Shown here piece by piece: positions 37,149 to 45,080 of a DNA stretch of 64,000 nt. Numbering within the stretch: position 1 is the first letter of the stretch; every line of letters begins with the position of its first letter. The stretch is from Acidobacteriota bacterium (GTDB lineage Bacteria; Acidobacteriota; Terriglobia; Terriglobales; Acidobacteriaceae), in NCBI GenBank assembly GCA_003225555.1, contig QIAM01000018.1, positions 1 through 64,000 of the forward strand. Direction: 5' to 3'. The notes beneath the pieces were generated by a model. The model made no database searches and was not told the DNA's origin. It was given only the letters and a program-made list of their open reading frames with translations. The position numbers and the translations under genes are program-made.

Positions 37149-39368
37149 ATGGCGAGCCTCCGCCAACAGATAGCGACCACCGCACTCACGCTCACCAAAT
37201 TCCGCGAGCTGATGAAGCGGATGCTGGAGAACCGTCCGCAGGACGATCTCTCGCTGGTCAAGAAGGCCTACGATTACTCCCTGAAACACCACGAAGGCCA
37301 GAGTCGAGCCTCCGGCGAGCCCTATCTGGTTCATCCCCTGGAAGTCGCGCTTGTCCTGTCCGAGATGAAGATGGACCCGGTCGCAGTAGCCGCGGGCCTG
37401 CTCCATGATTCCGTCGAAGACACTTCGGTGACCATCGTCGACATTCGCAAAGAATTCGGCGAGCAGGTCGCCCACATCGTCGAAGGCGTCACCAAGATCA
37501 GCAAAATCGACTTCGCCACCCGCGAGGAGCAGCAAGCCGAGAACCTCCGCAAGATGATGCTGGCCATGGTCGACGATATCCGCGTCGTGCTCATCAAGCT
37601 CGCCGACCGCCTGCACAACATGCGCACCCTCGAGCACCTGCCGGAAGAGCGCCGGCACAAAATCGCGGAAGAGACCCTGGAAATCTATGCCCCGATAGCC
37701 CACCGTCTGGGCATGGGAAAGATTCGCGGCGAGCTGGAAGACTTAGGCTTCCGTTTCCTCGATCCTGTCGGATACGAGCAGGTCGAAAAATCCGTGAACG
37801 CTCGCCGCAAAGAAGGAGAAGCCTTCCTGGCCAAGATGCAGCAGATCATCAGCGACAAGCTGAAAGAGGCCGGCATCCAGGCCCGCGTCGAAAGCCGTAT
37901 CAAACGCCTCTTCAGCATTCACAAAAAGCTGCAGCGCCAGCGCATCACCGTTGACCAGGTCTACGACCTCTGCGCCATGCGCGTCGTCACGCGCTCTCTG
38001 CAGGACTGCTACGCCGTCCTCGGCATCATTCACAACCTCTGGCGGCCCGTGCCCGGACGCATCAAGGACTTCATCGCCATGCCGCGCCCGAATTTCTAGC
38101 AGTCGCTGCACACCTCGGTGATCACGGAAGAGGGAACTCCTTTCGAGATCCAGATCCGCACCGAGGAAATGCACAAGATGGCCGAGGAGGGCATCGCCGC
38201 CCACTGGAAGTACAAAGACGGCCCGGTCTCGGCGCAAGACGAACAGCGCCTGGCCTGGCTGCGACAGGTAGTCGAGTGGCAGCGCGACGTCAGTGACCCC
38301 AACGAATTTCTATCCACCTTGAAAGTTGATCTCTATCCCGAAGAGGTCTACACCTTCACGCCCAAGGGCAAAGTCGTAGTGCTGCCCCGCGATGCCACAC
38401 CGGTTGACTTCGCCTACACCATCCATACCGAAGTCGGCCACACTTGTGTCGGCGCCAAGGTCAACGGACGCATGGTCCCTCTGCGCCATAAACTCCACTC
38501 CGGCGACATCGTCGAGATCCTCACCCAGCCTGGCCACAAGCCCAGCCGCGACTGGCTCGGCCTGGTCAAGTCGTCACGCTCTCGCAACAAGATCAAGCAC
38601 TGGCTCAACGTGCACCAGCGCGAGCGCGCCATCGAAATCGGCCGCAAGCTGATCGAGAAAGAAGCCCGCAAATACCGCATCGCGCTGAAAGAAATTAAAG
38701 ACGACGAACTGCAGAAGGTTGCCTCGGGGTACGGCCTGGGCCGTGTCGACGACCTTATGTCCGGCATCGGCTACGGAAAGTATTCCGCGCGGCAGGTTCT
38801 CGCTCGCCTTCTCCCGCCCGGCGTCACCCCATCGATGGAAGGCGACATTGAGGCCGAAGGCCTGGGTGCCAAGCCCGGCACCATCGCCAGTGTCGTCCGC
38901 CGCGTCTTCGGAGACCACAACGCCATCACTGTCAAAGGCCAGGGCGACATGCTGGTGTACCGCGCGCGATGTTGCAACCCCATCCGCGGAGAAGCCGTCA
39001 TCGGCTACATCACCCGCGGCAAGGGCGTGGCCGTTCACTCGATCAGCTGTCCCAATGTCACCAATCTTCTTTACGAACCGGAACGCCGCATCGATGTCGA
39101 ATGGGCCCGCGACGATAGCACGCCAACGTCCTATCCCGTAAAACTCACGGTTTTTTGTGATGACCGCTTCGGCATGCTGAAAAGCATCACGGGGGTAATC
39201 GGCGACGCCCAAAGCAACATCCGCAACATCACAGCCCATACCTCCAACAGTCAGGCCAGCGTAGAAGTAGTGCTGGACATAGCCGACCTAAAGCACCTCG
39301 AGCAAATCATCGCCGGCCTGCGCAAAATCCCCGGCGTCCACGAAGTGCAGAGACTGCAGAAAATCTGA
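37149..39368 (+). pseudogene. rel: RelA/SpoT (p)ppGpp synthetase/hydrolase split by one amber codon
   Basis: A bifunctional Rel of 739 codons in a single frame, interrupted only by TAG at 38097-38099. The first part (316 residues) has the HD hydrolase domain (HPLEVALVLSEMKMD, LLHDSVEDTS) and the synthetase up to KDFIAMPRPNF. The family continues YQSLHTSV; here the tyrosine codon is TAG and the frame goes on QSLHTSVITEEGTPFEIQIR, the TGS domain (VYTFTPKGKVVVLPRDATPV) and the ACT domain. That tyrosine stacks on the guanine base in known Rel structures. As written, the N-terminal piece could keep hydrolase but not synthetase activity. A base error in the assembly is a real alternative. Confidence 0.9.
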
Positions 39369-39451
39369 GGGGGTAGCAAGTAAGTCCACTGCCAGTCTCC
39401 CCAATTGACTTTCCCGGCGTGCATCTGCATTAATCAGCGGCGGAGAACTAC

Positions 39452-39829
39452 ATGCGCGAAGTTATTTCAACGAAAGATGCCCCACAGGCCATCGGCCCTT
39501 ATTCCCAAGCCATCAAAGCCAACGGATTCATCTTCGCCTCCGGCCAGATCGCCATCGATCCTGCGACTCAACAGGTCATCGCCGGGGACCTGGCCGCGCA
39601 GACTGACCGCGTCCTGCGCAATTTGTCCGAGATTCTCGAAGCCGCCGGCAGCGGCCTGGGGAGAGTTGTGCGCACCACGGTCTTCCTGAAAAATATGGGC
39701 GAGTTCACCGCGATGAACGAAGTCTACGCGAAATACTTCAGCTCCGCGCCCCCAGCCCGCTCCACGGTAGAAGTCTCACGCCTGCCGAAAGACGTACTGG
39801 TAGAAATCGACGTAATAGCCCTGGCCTAA
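39452..39829 (+). CDS. ridA: RidA-family enamine/imine deaminase
   Basis: 125 residues with the full signature: [30 protein letters not shown], the arginine in [11 protein letters not shown], and [20 protein letters not shown]. These proteins hydrolyse reactive enamines and imines released by PLP enzymes. The start ATG follows GGCGGAG by a few bases. It stands alone between rel and rpmB. Confidence 0.95.
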   Translation: MREVISTKDAPQAIGPYSQAIKANGFIFASGQIAIDPATQQVIAGDLAAQTDRVLRNLSEILEAAGSGLGRVVRTTVFLKNMGEFTAMNEVYAKYFSSAPPARSTVEVSRLPKDVLVEIDVIALA

Positions 39830-39847
39830 GAACTAGAAGCCAAGATG

Positions 39848-39898
39848 CACATGTAGAGACAGCCGCCTCGGCTGTCCAAGCCTGGGCGAAGCCCGGCG
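39848..39898. repeat. Repeat family C copy
   Basis: GACAGCCGCCTCGGCTGTC followed by the small hairpin GCCTGGGCGAAGCCCGGC. It lies between the convergent ridA and rpmB genes and may serve as their shared terminator. Confidence 0.85.
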
Positions 39899-39953
39899 CA
39901 TCCGGGAGAAGTCTTGAGGAGGAATAGGCTTTGAGGAGGGATAGGCGTGCCCG

Positions 39954-40142
39954 CTAAGCCTTAACCACTTTGCCGCTGCGCAGGCACGACGTGCAGACGC
40001 GCATCCGCTTGGTAGTCGCCCCCACCCGAGCATGCACCGGACGCAAGTTAACATTCCAGCGCCGCTTGGTCACATTGTGGGCGTGGCTGATGCGGTTTCC
40101 CGCTTGCGGCTTCTTGCCGCAGATATCACATTGTTGTGCCAT
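39954..40142 (-). CDS. rpmB: 50S ribosomal protein L28
   Basis: 62 residues, MAQQCDICGKKPQAGNRISH then NVTKRRWNVNL and VCTSCLRSGKVVKA. Four cysteines (CxxC and CxxC) form the zinc-bearing variant. The ATG at 40142 has GGGAG nine bases upstream; longer frames are not conserved. Just downstream on the plus strand a TTGAGGAGGATAGGC-like sequence is duplicated in tandem (39914-39944). Confidence 0.97.
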   Translation of the reverse strand: MAQQCDICGKKPQAGNRISHAHNVTKRRWNVNLRPVHARVGATTKRMRVCTSCLRSGKVVKA

Positions 40143-40248
40143 GACTACTCCCAGAAGGGATTCTGATCTTGTTAGGTAAAACATAGATTCTACAGGAGAT
40201 TCCACACTCTCGGCAAGGTTGGAGAGATGCAAACGCCCAAAACACGAA

Positions 40249-40268
40249 GGCCCCGATCTCTCGGGGCC
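40249..40268. terminator. Strong hairpin upstream of rpmB
   Basis: GGCCCCGA and TCGGGGCC pair perfectly over eight bases around a TCTC loop. On the minus strand it lies between the tRNA-like sequence and rpmB and is followed by TTCGTGTTTT, a weak T tract; on the plus strand it is followed by AAAAAC. A terminator or an rpmB leader structure are both possible. Confidence 0.45.
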
Positions 40269-40284
40269 AAAAACTAGGGTAATT

Positions 40285-40450
40285 ACAGCACCCTGCGACG
40301 ATTCCAGTATAAGGCGTCTGCGGATGCAGGCAAGTCACTTTTGTAGGGAGCTTATCCCTGCTTCAGCTCCCACAGAACCTGCGCTCCCAAAATCTGAGCG
40401 TGGACCCGGCGGGATTCGAACCCGTATTTGCGACCGTCGCAGGGTGCTGT
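40285..40450. repeat. 16-bp inverted repeat flanking 134 bases
   Basis: ACAGCACCCTGCGACG at 40285-40300 and its exact complement CGTCGCAGGGTGCTGT at 40435-40450. The right arm lies within the tRNA-like sequence. Confidence 0.8.
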
Positions 40451-40467
40451 GTTTCCACTACGGGCCC
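40401..40467 (-). pseudogene. tRNA-like sequence, probable tRNA pseudogene
   Basis: On the minus strand the ends GGGCCCG and CGGGTCC-A pair as a seven-base acceptor stem, and ACGGGTTCGAATCCCGC makes a T arm with the standard TTCGAAT loop. The middle does not form a proper D arm or a five-base anticodon stem with a seven-base loop, and the total length is about 67 bases instead of 73-76. I therefore call it a degenerate tRNA or tRNA-derived element. Sixteen of its bases (40435-40450) are an inverted repeat of 40285-40300. Confidence 0.5.
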
Positions 40468-40578
40468 TTCGGCAGTCTATTCTCGGAGCAACGCAGATTG
40501 AATGGTTGGCCATCACATTCAACCCGAATGCGATTCCAAAAGGGGAACACCTCAATCCCCTATGCGATACTTAAACTC

Positions 40579-40956
40579 ATGCAGTCCCCGCTCCAATCCC
40601 CCACCGCTGCCACAGACCCCAAGTCCGTAAAGGTCAACCTGTCCACCGGCACCGGCGTCGACATCGACTGGAACGACGGCCACGCCTCCCACTACGCCTT
40701 CGTCTACCTCCGCGATGCCTGTCCTTGCGCCATGTGCAACGAAGAGCGCGACAAAGCCGGACGCCAACCCGGCCAGCCTCCCAAACCCGCACCGGGCGCG
40801 CTGCCCATGTTCAAACCCGCTGCCAAGCCCGTTTCCGCCGAACCCGTCGGCAAATACGCCATTAAGTTCAACTGGAACGACAATCACGACCTCGGCCTGT
40901 ATTCCTGGAAGTACCTCCGCGAAATCTGCCCCTGCGAAGAGTGCAAGGCGGATTGA
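40579..40956 (+). CDS. DUF971 (GBBH-like N-terminal domain) protein
   Basis: 125 residues. VDIDWNDGHASHYAFVYLRD, CPCAMCNEE, then after a proline-rich spacer KFNWNDNHDLGLYSWKYLRE with CPCEECK at the end. The DUF971 fold is the small N-terminal domain of gamma-butyrobetaine hydroxylase and is linked to iron-sulfur metabolism in stand-alone form. The cysteine pairs probably bind metal. The spacer between the two halves is longer than usual. Confidence 0.85.
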   Translation: MQSPLQSPTAATDPKSVKVNLSTGTGVDIDWNDGHASHYAFVYLRDACPCAMCNEERDKAGRQPGQPPKPAPGALPMFKPAAKPVSAEPVGKYAIKFNWNDNHDLGLYSWKYLREICPCEECKAD

Positions 40957-41004
40957 GCAGCGGAGTGGCCACCGCCGGCACCGCGATCTGGCAGGACCTC
41001 CCGA

Positions 41005-41276
41005 GCTGATTGCACTCCCAGCAACCATGCCGCTGGCCAAAGCCGTACAGGTTCTCAAGGCCAATTCCTCGCGCTGGTTGGGAGAACACGGATTCGACTT
41101 CGCCTGGCAGGACGGATACGGAGCATTCAGCGTAAGCGCATCAAAGGCGGAGGTGGTGAAGCTCTACATCGAACATCAGCCCGAACATCATGCCAAACAT
41201 TCCTTCGAGGATGAATTCGTTTCGCTCCTGCGGAAGTCCGGAGTAACACTACGATCCCCAATTCGTCTTCGGATGA
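41005..41276 (+). pseudogene. REP-associated tyrosine transposase fragment (IS200-like, Y1)
   Basis: Only the C-terminal third is present: LIALPATMPLAKAVQVLKAN, SSRWLGEHGFDFAWQDGYGA, FSVSASKAEVVKLYIEHQPE and HHAKHSFEDEFVSLLRKSG. The wording matches TnpA_REP/Y1 transposases. After RKSGVT the proper ending YDPQFVFG-stop is in the next frame, so a single-base insertion near 41250 adds to the 5' truncation. The HUH motif and much of the N-terminus are gone, so the copy is inactive. It follows the DUF971 gene by about 50 bases. Confidence 0.85.
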
Positions 41277-41282
41277 ACGTGT

Positions 41283-41378
41283 CGTCCCTCACGGGACTCG
41301 GCTGCATTTTTTATGCCGCGACCCGGCACCACCGTGTCGGGTAAAGCGGCCACAGGAACGAGTCCCGTCAGGGACGCC
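41283..41378. repeat. Inverted repeat downstream of transposase remnant
   Basis: CGTCCCTCACGGGACTCG near 41283-41300 faces CGAGTCCCGTCAGGGACG near 41359-41378, 17 of 18 bases matching in inverse orientation. Each arm is itself partly palindromic (GTCCC...GGGAC). This is the kind of REP pair that RAYT transposases process. Confidence 0.75.
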
Positions 41379-41465
41379 ACAAGCCACCGAAAATTGGCCT
41401 CCGATATCTACACGTCGCGATTCCCCTGTAAAATTTAATCAGCAACTCCGGAGCCACTCCCGAAT

Positions 41466-44279
41466 TTGTCTTTTCTCGACCAACTCAACCCGCAGCAGCG
41501 CGAAGCCGTCGAAACCACCGAAGGCCCGGTGCTCATCCTCGCCGGTGCGGGCAGCGGCAAGACGCGGGTCATCACCTACCGCATCGCCCATCTCATCGAA
41601 AACAAGGGCGTGATGCCCGAATCCCTTCTGGCGATGACCTTCACCAACAAGGCCGCCGCCGAAATGGGGGAGCGCGTCGAAAAACTCGTCGGCGGAATGA
41701 GCATCGCCAAGCCGGTAATCGCGACATTCCATTCGTTCTGCGTGCGCGTCCTGCGCCGCGACATTGAAGCCCTGCGCATTCCTTCGACCGTCCCCGGCCA
41801 GCCGCCCATCGGCCACACCAAGAAGTTCGTGATCTACGACGAGTCCGACCAGCTCTCGCTAGTCAAAGGCATCATGAAGCGCCTCGGACTCGACGACAAA
41901 CAACTCACGCCACGCACTGTCCTCGGACGCATTTCCTGGGCCAAGAATCACATGCTCGACCCGCAGGAACTCTACCTGCAGTCCGCCGATCCCAAGACCG
42001 AGAAGATTGCCCATCTATTCGAGGAGTATCGCAAAGAACTCCGCAAGGCCAATGCCCTCGACTTCGACGACCTGCTGCTCGAAGCGACCCGCCTGTTGAA
42101 GTCGTCCGCGTCCGTGCGCGAATACTACAACCGCCGCTTCCGATATCTCCTGATCGACGAGTACCAGGACACCAACCGGCCGCAGTACGAGCTCATGCGA
42201 ATGCTCGCCGGGGACCGCCACAATGTCTGCGCCGTCGGTGACGAAGACCAGTCGATTTACTCGTGGCGCGGCGCTGACATCCGCAACATTCTCGAATTCG
42301 AACAGGATTTTCCCGAGGCGAAAATTATCCGCCTCGAGCAGAACTACCGCTCCACGCAAAACATTCTGCAAGCCGCCTCGGCGGTGGTCGCCAACAACAT
42401 TCGCCGCAAAGGCAAGAACCTCTGGACGTCTCGCCAGGGCGGCACCAAGATCGGATACTACGAAGCCCCCGACGGCGAGAACGAAGCCCTCTTCGCGGCC
42501 GACAACATCGCCAAGTATCTCCGCGAAGCCACCGAGCGCGGAGATACCGCGCGCGCCGCCGTCCTCTACCGCACTAACTCCCAGTCGCGCCTGTTTGAAG
42601 AAGCCATGCGCCGCTACGGTCTGAAATATCACGTAGTCGGCGGGTTCTCCTTCTACGAACGCGCCGAGATCAAAGACATGATCTCGTACCTGAAAGTAAT
42701 CCAGAATCCCGACGACTCCATCTCCCTCCTCCGCGTAATCAACACCCCCACTCGCGGGGTTGGTAAAGGCACCATCGAAACCCTGGAGCGCCTGGCCCTC
42801 GAAACGGGGTTGTCGCTATGGGGAGCAATCGGCGAAGCAATCCGCCGCCAACTCCTGCCGCCGCGCGCGCTATCTTCGCTAAAGAATTTCCAGCAGCTGA
42901 TTGAAGACGCAAGAGCAATGCAAGCAGGAACCTTTGCCGAGCAACTGGAAGATCGTGCCGGTGTGGAGCGGGCGCCCTCGCCCCCTTCTGTGAGTGAGCG
43001 GACGGAATCTGTGGGAGTTGCAGACACTGCGAACGAGCAAGCCCCCAGTCCCGAAGGGACGGAATTCATTAGCCCAGGACGTAAGTCCTGGGAAAGCGAA
43101 GCAGACGCGGCGAGTCCCGCAAGGGGCGGCACTAACCCCGCCGATGCGGACGCCACCGCCTTCGATCCCACCGAATTCGGCAACTTCTCTTTTGACTTTG
43201 GTGCGGCGGGTCCTGAGACGGACTCAGCCGTGGAGGCGGGACGCCTCCACGACAGCCCGCGGGACGCCGGCGCTACCGAGGCCGACGCCGGCTTTTCTGG
43301 GTCTGCGATCCTTCCCTCCACCGCCGACCTCCTAAAATTCCTCATCGACCGCACCGGCTACATCAAGCTCCTCGAGGAAGAAGACACTCCCCAAGCCTAC
43401 TCTCGCATCGAAAATCTCCGCGAACTGGTCAACGCCGCCATGGACTCCCGCGACCGCGCCGAAACTCTCGACCAGTTCCTAGACCATGCTGCCCTCATCA
43501 GCGACGCCGACGACTACGACCAGCGCGCCCAAATTACGCTCATGAGCCTGCACGCCGCCAAGGGCCTGGAGTTTCCGTTAGTTTTCCTCAGCGGTCTCGA
43601 AGAGGGACTCTTCCCACACTCCCGCACCATGCTCGTCCCCGAAGATATCGAAGAAGAACGCCGCCTCTGCTACGTAGGCATGACCCGCGCCATGGACCAG
43701 CTGATCCTTACTCGCGCGGTATACCGCCGCAGATACGGCACGGATCTGCCCGAAGCCAGCGTCCCATCAAGGTTCCTGGAAGAAGTCCCAGCCCCATTGA
43801 TCGAAGAGTTGGGGACCAGCAGAACTCGTGTGGGGACGGCCGCCCTCGCCCGTCCGTCCGGGCGAAGCCCGGCAGTCTTCGATGCAGCTGACACCCACTA
43901 CTCCTACGAAGACGAAGACCAAAGCACGTCGTGGCATGAATCACGTGGGGACAGCCGCCCTCGGCTGTCCGGCGGGGCGAAGCCCCGCAGCAACTTCCCC
44001 AAGCCAACGACTCCGGCCCGACCCTACAATTCCATCGAAAACATCGCCGAGTTCTTCGCCAGCCGCGGCAGGAAGTTCACCCTCCCGAAAGCCCCGCCCG
44101 AAGAGCCCACCGGCAAGCGCGGATTCCGCCCCGGCCAAAAAGTCCGCCACCCCAAATATGGCGAAGGCACCGTCTACCAGCGCGAAGGAGAAGGCGAAGA
44201 AGCCAAGATTACGGTACAATTCCCTCGCTTCGGATTAAAGAAGCTGGTGGAAAAGTACGCTCAGCTGGAGCGTGCCTGA
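41466..44279 (+). CDS. pcrA: UvrD/PcrA-type DNA helicase
   Basis: 937 residues; the usual length is 720-780. SF1A helicase motifs are in order: Q motif LNPQQREAVE, Walker A LAGAGSGKTRVITYR, TFTNKAAAEM, DEYQDTN, VGDEDQSIYSWRGAD, LEQNYRST, VGGFSFYERAEIKDM, TLMSLHAAKGLEFPLVFLSG and GMTRAMDQL. The C-terminal GQKVRHPKYGEGTVYQ is the PcrA tail that contacts RNA polymerase. Unwinds DNA in repair and in plasmid or transcription conflicts. Start is TTG. Surplus length comes from low-complexity stretches at codons about 500-615 and 775-850 that contain translated repeats. Both spare the motifs. Confidence 0.95.
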   Translation: MSFLDQLNPQQREAVETTEGPVLILAGAGSGKTRVITYRIAHLIENKGVMPESLLAMTFTNKAAAEMGERVEKLVGGMSIAKPVIATFHSFCVRVLRRDIEALRIPSTVPGQPPIGHTKKFVIYDESDQLSLVKGIMKRLGLDDKQLTPRTVLGRISWAKNHMLDPQELYLQSADPKTEKIAHLFEEYRKELRKANALDFDDLLLEATRLLKSSASVREYYNRRFRYLLIDEYQDTNRPQYELMRMLAGDRHNVCAVGDEDQSIYSWRGADIRNILEFEQDFPEAKIIRLEQNYRSTQNILQAASAVVANNIRRKGKNLWTSRQGGTKIGYYEAPDGENEALFAADNIAKYLREATERGDTARAAVLYRTNSQSRLFEEAMRRYGLKYHVVGGFSFYERAEIKDMISYLKVIQNPDDSISLLRVINTPTRGVGKGTIETLERLALETGLSLWGAIGEAIRRQLLPPRALSSLKNFQQLIEDARAMQAGTFAEQLEDRAGVERAPSPPSVSERTESVGVADTANEQAPSPEGTEFISPGRKSWESEADAASPARGGTNPADADATAFDPTEFGNFSFDFGAAGPETDSAVEAGRLHDSPRDAGATEADAGFSGSAILPSTADLLKFLIDRTGYIKLLEEEDTPQAYSRIENLRELVNAAMDSRDRAETLDQFLDHAALISDADDYDQRAQITLMSLHAAKGLEFPLVFLSGLEEGLFPHSRTMLVPEDIEEERRLCYVGMTRAMDQLILTRAVYRRRYGTDLPEASVPSRFLEEVPAPLIEELGTSRTRVGTAALARPSGRSPAVFDAADTHYSYEDEDQSTSWHESRGDSRPRLSGGAKPRSNFPKPTTPARPYNSIENIAEFFASRGRKFTLPKAPPEEPTGKRGFRPGQKVRHPKYGEGTVYQREGEGEEAKITVQFPRFGLKKLVEKYAQLERA
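42959..43290. repeat. Repeat-derived insertion block in pcrA (2A/2B region)
   Basis: A run of short inserts starts with GTGTGGAGCGGGCGCCCTCG, includes GAGGCGGGACGCCTCC (near-palindrome at 43212-43229) and ends with GACGCCGGCGCTACC, the right end of family A. The block adds about 110 residues (ERTESVGVADTANEQAPSPE and so on) between the motif IV area and FLIDRTGYIKLLEEEDTP without a stop. Confidence 0.75.
43829..43992. repeat. Two family C palindromes in frame in pcrA
   Basis: TGTGGGGACGGCCGCCCTCG (43829-43877 with its second hairpin GGGCGAAGCCCGG) and GTGGGGACAGCCGCCCTCGG (43943-43992, second hairpin GGGGCGAAGCCCC) lie 65 bases apart in the linker before the C-terminal RNAP-binding tail. They translate as RVGTAALARPSGRSP and RGDSRPRLSGGAKPR. 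Confidence 0.85.
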
Positions 44280-44281
44280 AC

Positions 44282-44734
44282 GTGTTCGGAATCCTCGATA
44301 TTATCGTTCTGATTCTGATTCGTCGCCGCAATTGTGGTCGCTGCGGGCGAGCATTCTGGGCTGCTCCTCCGCACAGTGGTCGGGCGGTGGCCGTAGGGCG
44401 GGAGTCCTATCTCTGCGTGTGCGGGCATAAGTACGAGACCGGCAGACGCGAATTCGCGCATCTGAGTAGGGAGGAGAAGCGGAAATATCTGTGGTCGGGA
44501 CTCGTAGCGATTCCGGTCGTCACTACCGCGCTGGCGGCCATTGGAGGATATTTCTTGCGGTGGCACGAGCCCTTTTGGACGATGTCGGTGATTCTCGGAT
44601 TTTTGGGTCTGTTGAGTGGTCTTATATGTTCTGCGCTGTTGCTGGTCATCAGAGGCTTGCCTGTACTGGCGTCCTTGCGGCGGACCAGACGAGGGGAGCC
44701 GGCTCTAGGCGGCGCAGCCACGTGGCAGAATTAG
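44282..44734 (+). CDS. Membrane protein with zinc-ribbon-like N-terminus, function unknown
   Basis: 150 residues with a GTG start two bases after the pcrA stop. A short hydrophobic start is followed by RNCGRCGRAFWAAPP and YLCVCGHKYETG (CxxC pairs, a probable zinc ribbon), then two membrane helices (SGLVAIPVVTTALAAIGGYF and TMSVILGFLGLLSGLICSAL). I do not recognise the family. Close spacing suggests cotranscription with pcrA. Confidence 0.7.
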   Translation: MFGILDIIVLILIRRRNCGRCGRAFWAAPPHSGRAVAVGRESYLCVCGHKYETGRREFAHLSREEKRKYLWSGLVAIPVVTTALAAIGGYFLRWHEPFWTMSVILGFLGLLSGLICSALLLVIRGLPVLASLRRTRRGEPALGGAATWQN

Positions 44735-44797
44735 GACATCTCCGGAAGCAAGGACTTCTGGTAAGTTCAGCAACAATCTGATAAAGGACTCCTATTC

Positions 44798-44959
44798 ATG
44801 GCAAATACAAAATCACTAAGCAAAGAAGAACGCAAAAAAGCCCGCCGCACCGCCCGCAAGAAACGCAAGGCGGAAAAGCCGCTCAAGCCCCGCGACTATG
44901 CTCGCGGATCGAAAAAGCCCAAAGTAAAGAAGCTGGCTAGAGGCCAAGCGAAGCGGTAA
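44798..44959 (+). CDS. Very basic 53-residue protein
   Basis: ATG at 44798 has AAAGGA about ten bases upstream. The product starts MANTKSLSKEERKKARRTAR and continues with KPLKPRDYARGSKKPKVKKL to RGQAKR; about half of all residues are Lys or Arg, with no hydrophobic core. Such composition suits a nucleic-acid- or ribosome-binding peptide. Codon use resembles neighbouring genes and the frame is clean, so I take it as real. Family not identified. Confidence 0.7.
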   Translation: MANTKSLSKEERKKARRTARKKRKAEKPLKPRDYARGSKKPKVKKLARGQAKR

Positions 44960-44971
44960 GAGCAAAGATTC

Positions 44972-45016
44972 GTGTGGGAGCGGGCGACTCGCCCGCTCCG
45001 TCGCGAAGCGACGCAG
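44972..45016. repeat. Repeat family C variant
   Basis: GGAGCGGGCGACTCGCCCGC continues to a near-perfect hairpin, followed by CGTCGCGAAGCGACG, a second hairpin. Same two-hairpin plan as family C with different stem sequence. Confidence 0.75.
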
Positions 45017-45080
45017 GCTTCTGGCTAAAGGGCTAAGAGCCAATGGCCAAGAGCCAGGTTCTTCAGGAGACCATAACTCT

